DNA of 14,481 nt from Clostridiales bacterium. GTDB taxonomy: Bacteria; Bacillota; Clostridia; Christensenellales; UBA3700. The position numbers and the translations under genes are program-made. The notes under the pieces are model-generated. The model saw only the letters and a list, made by a program, of their open reading frames with translations. It was not told the origin of the DNA and searched no databases. Positions 14,297 to 14,481 of this stretch are shown here, one piece after another. Numbering within the stretch: position 1 is the stretch's first letter; the number at the start of each line of letters is the position of its first letter. The stretch covers positions 1 to 14,481 of the forward strand of contig JAAVHQ010000007.1 of NCBI GenBank assembly GCA_014799645.1, in the 5' to 3' direction.

Positions 14297-14481
14297 TTAT
14301 CTACCCCCACTAGTTTTTTTGCATTTCCATAACAAAGCGCTTTCGCCACTTCGATTGCATAAATATCGTCGTCGCTTTGCATAAGACCGCCCAAAAAGTC
14401 GCATACGATTTGTCTGTAATAGTCGTGTCTTGTGTAGGATAGGAAGCTTCTGCTGTCAGTAAGCATACCTACAAGCGAATT
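14293..14481 (-). CDS. uxaC: Uronate isomerase, C-terminal end (runs off the right edge)
   Basis: The last 62 codons of a gene entering from beyond position 14481, ending in TGA at 14293-14295. The fragment carries the characteristic C-terminal block GMLTDSRSFLSYTRHDYYR of uronate isomerases and ends with CYGNAKK, matching the family's CY-x-NAK end. UxaC converts D-glucuronate to D-fructuronate and D-galacturonate to D-tagaturonate. The stop overlaps the uxuA start by four bases, so this is the upstream member of the uronate unit. Identification is secure from the end piece; whether the rest is intact cannot be seen. Confidence 0.93.
   Translation of the reverse strand, partial: NSLVGMLTDSRSFLSYTRHDYYRQIVCDFLGGLMQSDDDIYAIEVAKALCYGNAKKLVGVDK

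Noticed and set aside
1..14481. tRNA, rRNA, insertion sequence or phage genes
   Set aside because: No cloverleaf, rRNA segment, transposase, integrase or phage structural motif was found on either strand.

Overview
The window looks like a catabolic gene cluster from a low-to-mid GC Bacillota, probably a Clostridia-like gut or other anaerobic bacterium. The reasons are strong AGGAGG-type ribosome binding sites before nearly every gene, AT-rich spacers with sigma-A-type promoters, a lipoprotein signal peptide, a GPH-family sugar symporter, and a fructuronate reductase of the short-chain dehydrogenase type that Gram-positives often use. The taxon is inferred from these traits and not established. 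Every protein-coding gene I accept lies on the minus strand, so transcription runs from the high-coordinate end to the low end.

In transcription order the first block is hexuronate catabolism: the C-terminal end of uronate isomerase (uxaC, cut by the window edge), mannonate dehydratase (uxuA, overlapping uxaC by 4 bases) and, after a 319-base structured spacer, an SDR-type fructuronate reductase/mannonate oxidoreductase (uxuB). Together they convert glucuronate to fructuronate, mannonate and 2-keto-3-deoxygluconate. No galacturonate-specific gene (uxaA or uxaB) and no GH2 beta-glucuronidase is present here.

The second block (5316-12072) is a tight run of seven genes: a Gfo/Idh/MocA oxidoreductase with a cysteine cluster, a CehA-like PHP metallohydrolase, a short and atypical glycerophosphodiesterase-like protein, a second MocA oxidoreductase, a TIM-barrel sugar isomerase/epimerase of the AP-endonuclease-2 superfamily, a third MocA oxidoreductase paralogous to the second, and a six-hairpin glycoside hydrolase. 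Spacers are mostly 2 to 45 bases, so this is very likely one operon. Two paralogous MocA dehydrogenases around a TIM-barrel isomerase is the gene content of oxidise-then-eliminate (3-keto sugar) glycoside cleavage pathways. The adjacent phosphoesterase-like pair suggests a phosphate- or phosphodiester-decorated substrate. This is the most likely place for an undescribed pathway.

The third block (571-3266) has its own near-consensus promoter and encodes a GPH-type sugar:cation symporter with an unusual acidic C-terminal tail, translationally coupled to an unrecognised lipoprotein. It ends at an intrinsic terminator (503-547). Beyond a 290-base regulatory spacer with two copies of a palindromic operator-like element is the N-terminal end of a secreted or surface protein running off the left edge.

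Working model (inference): a glucuronate-containing glycoside enters through the symporter. It is dismantled in the cytoplasm by the hydrolase and the MocA/TIM-barrel enzymes, with the phosphoesterase-like proteins removing decorations. Released uronate then goes through UxaC, UxuB and UxuA.
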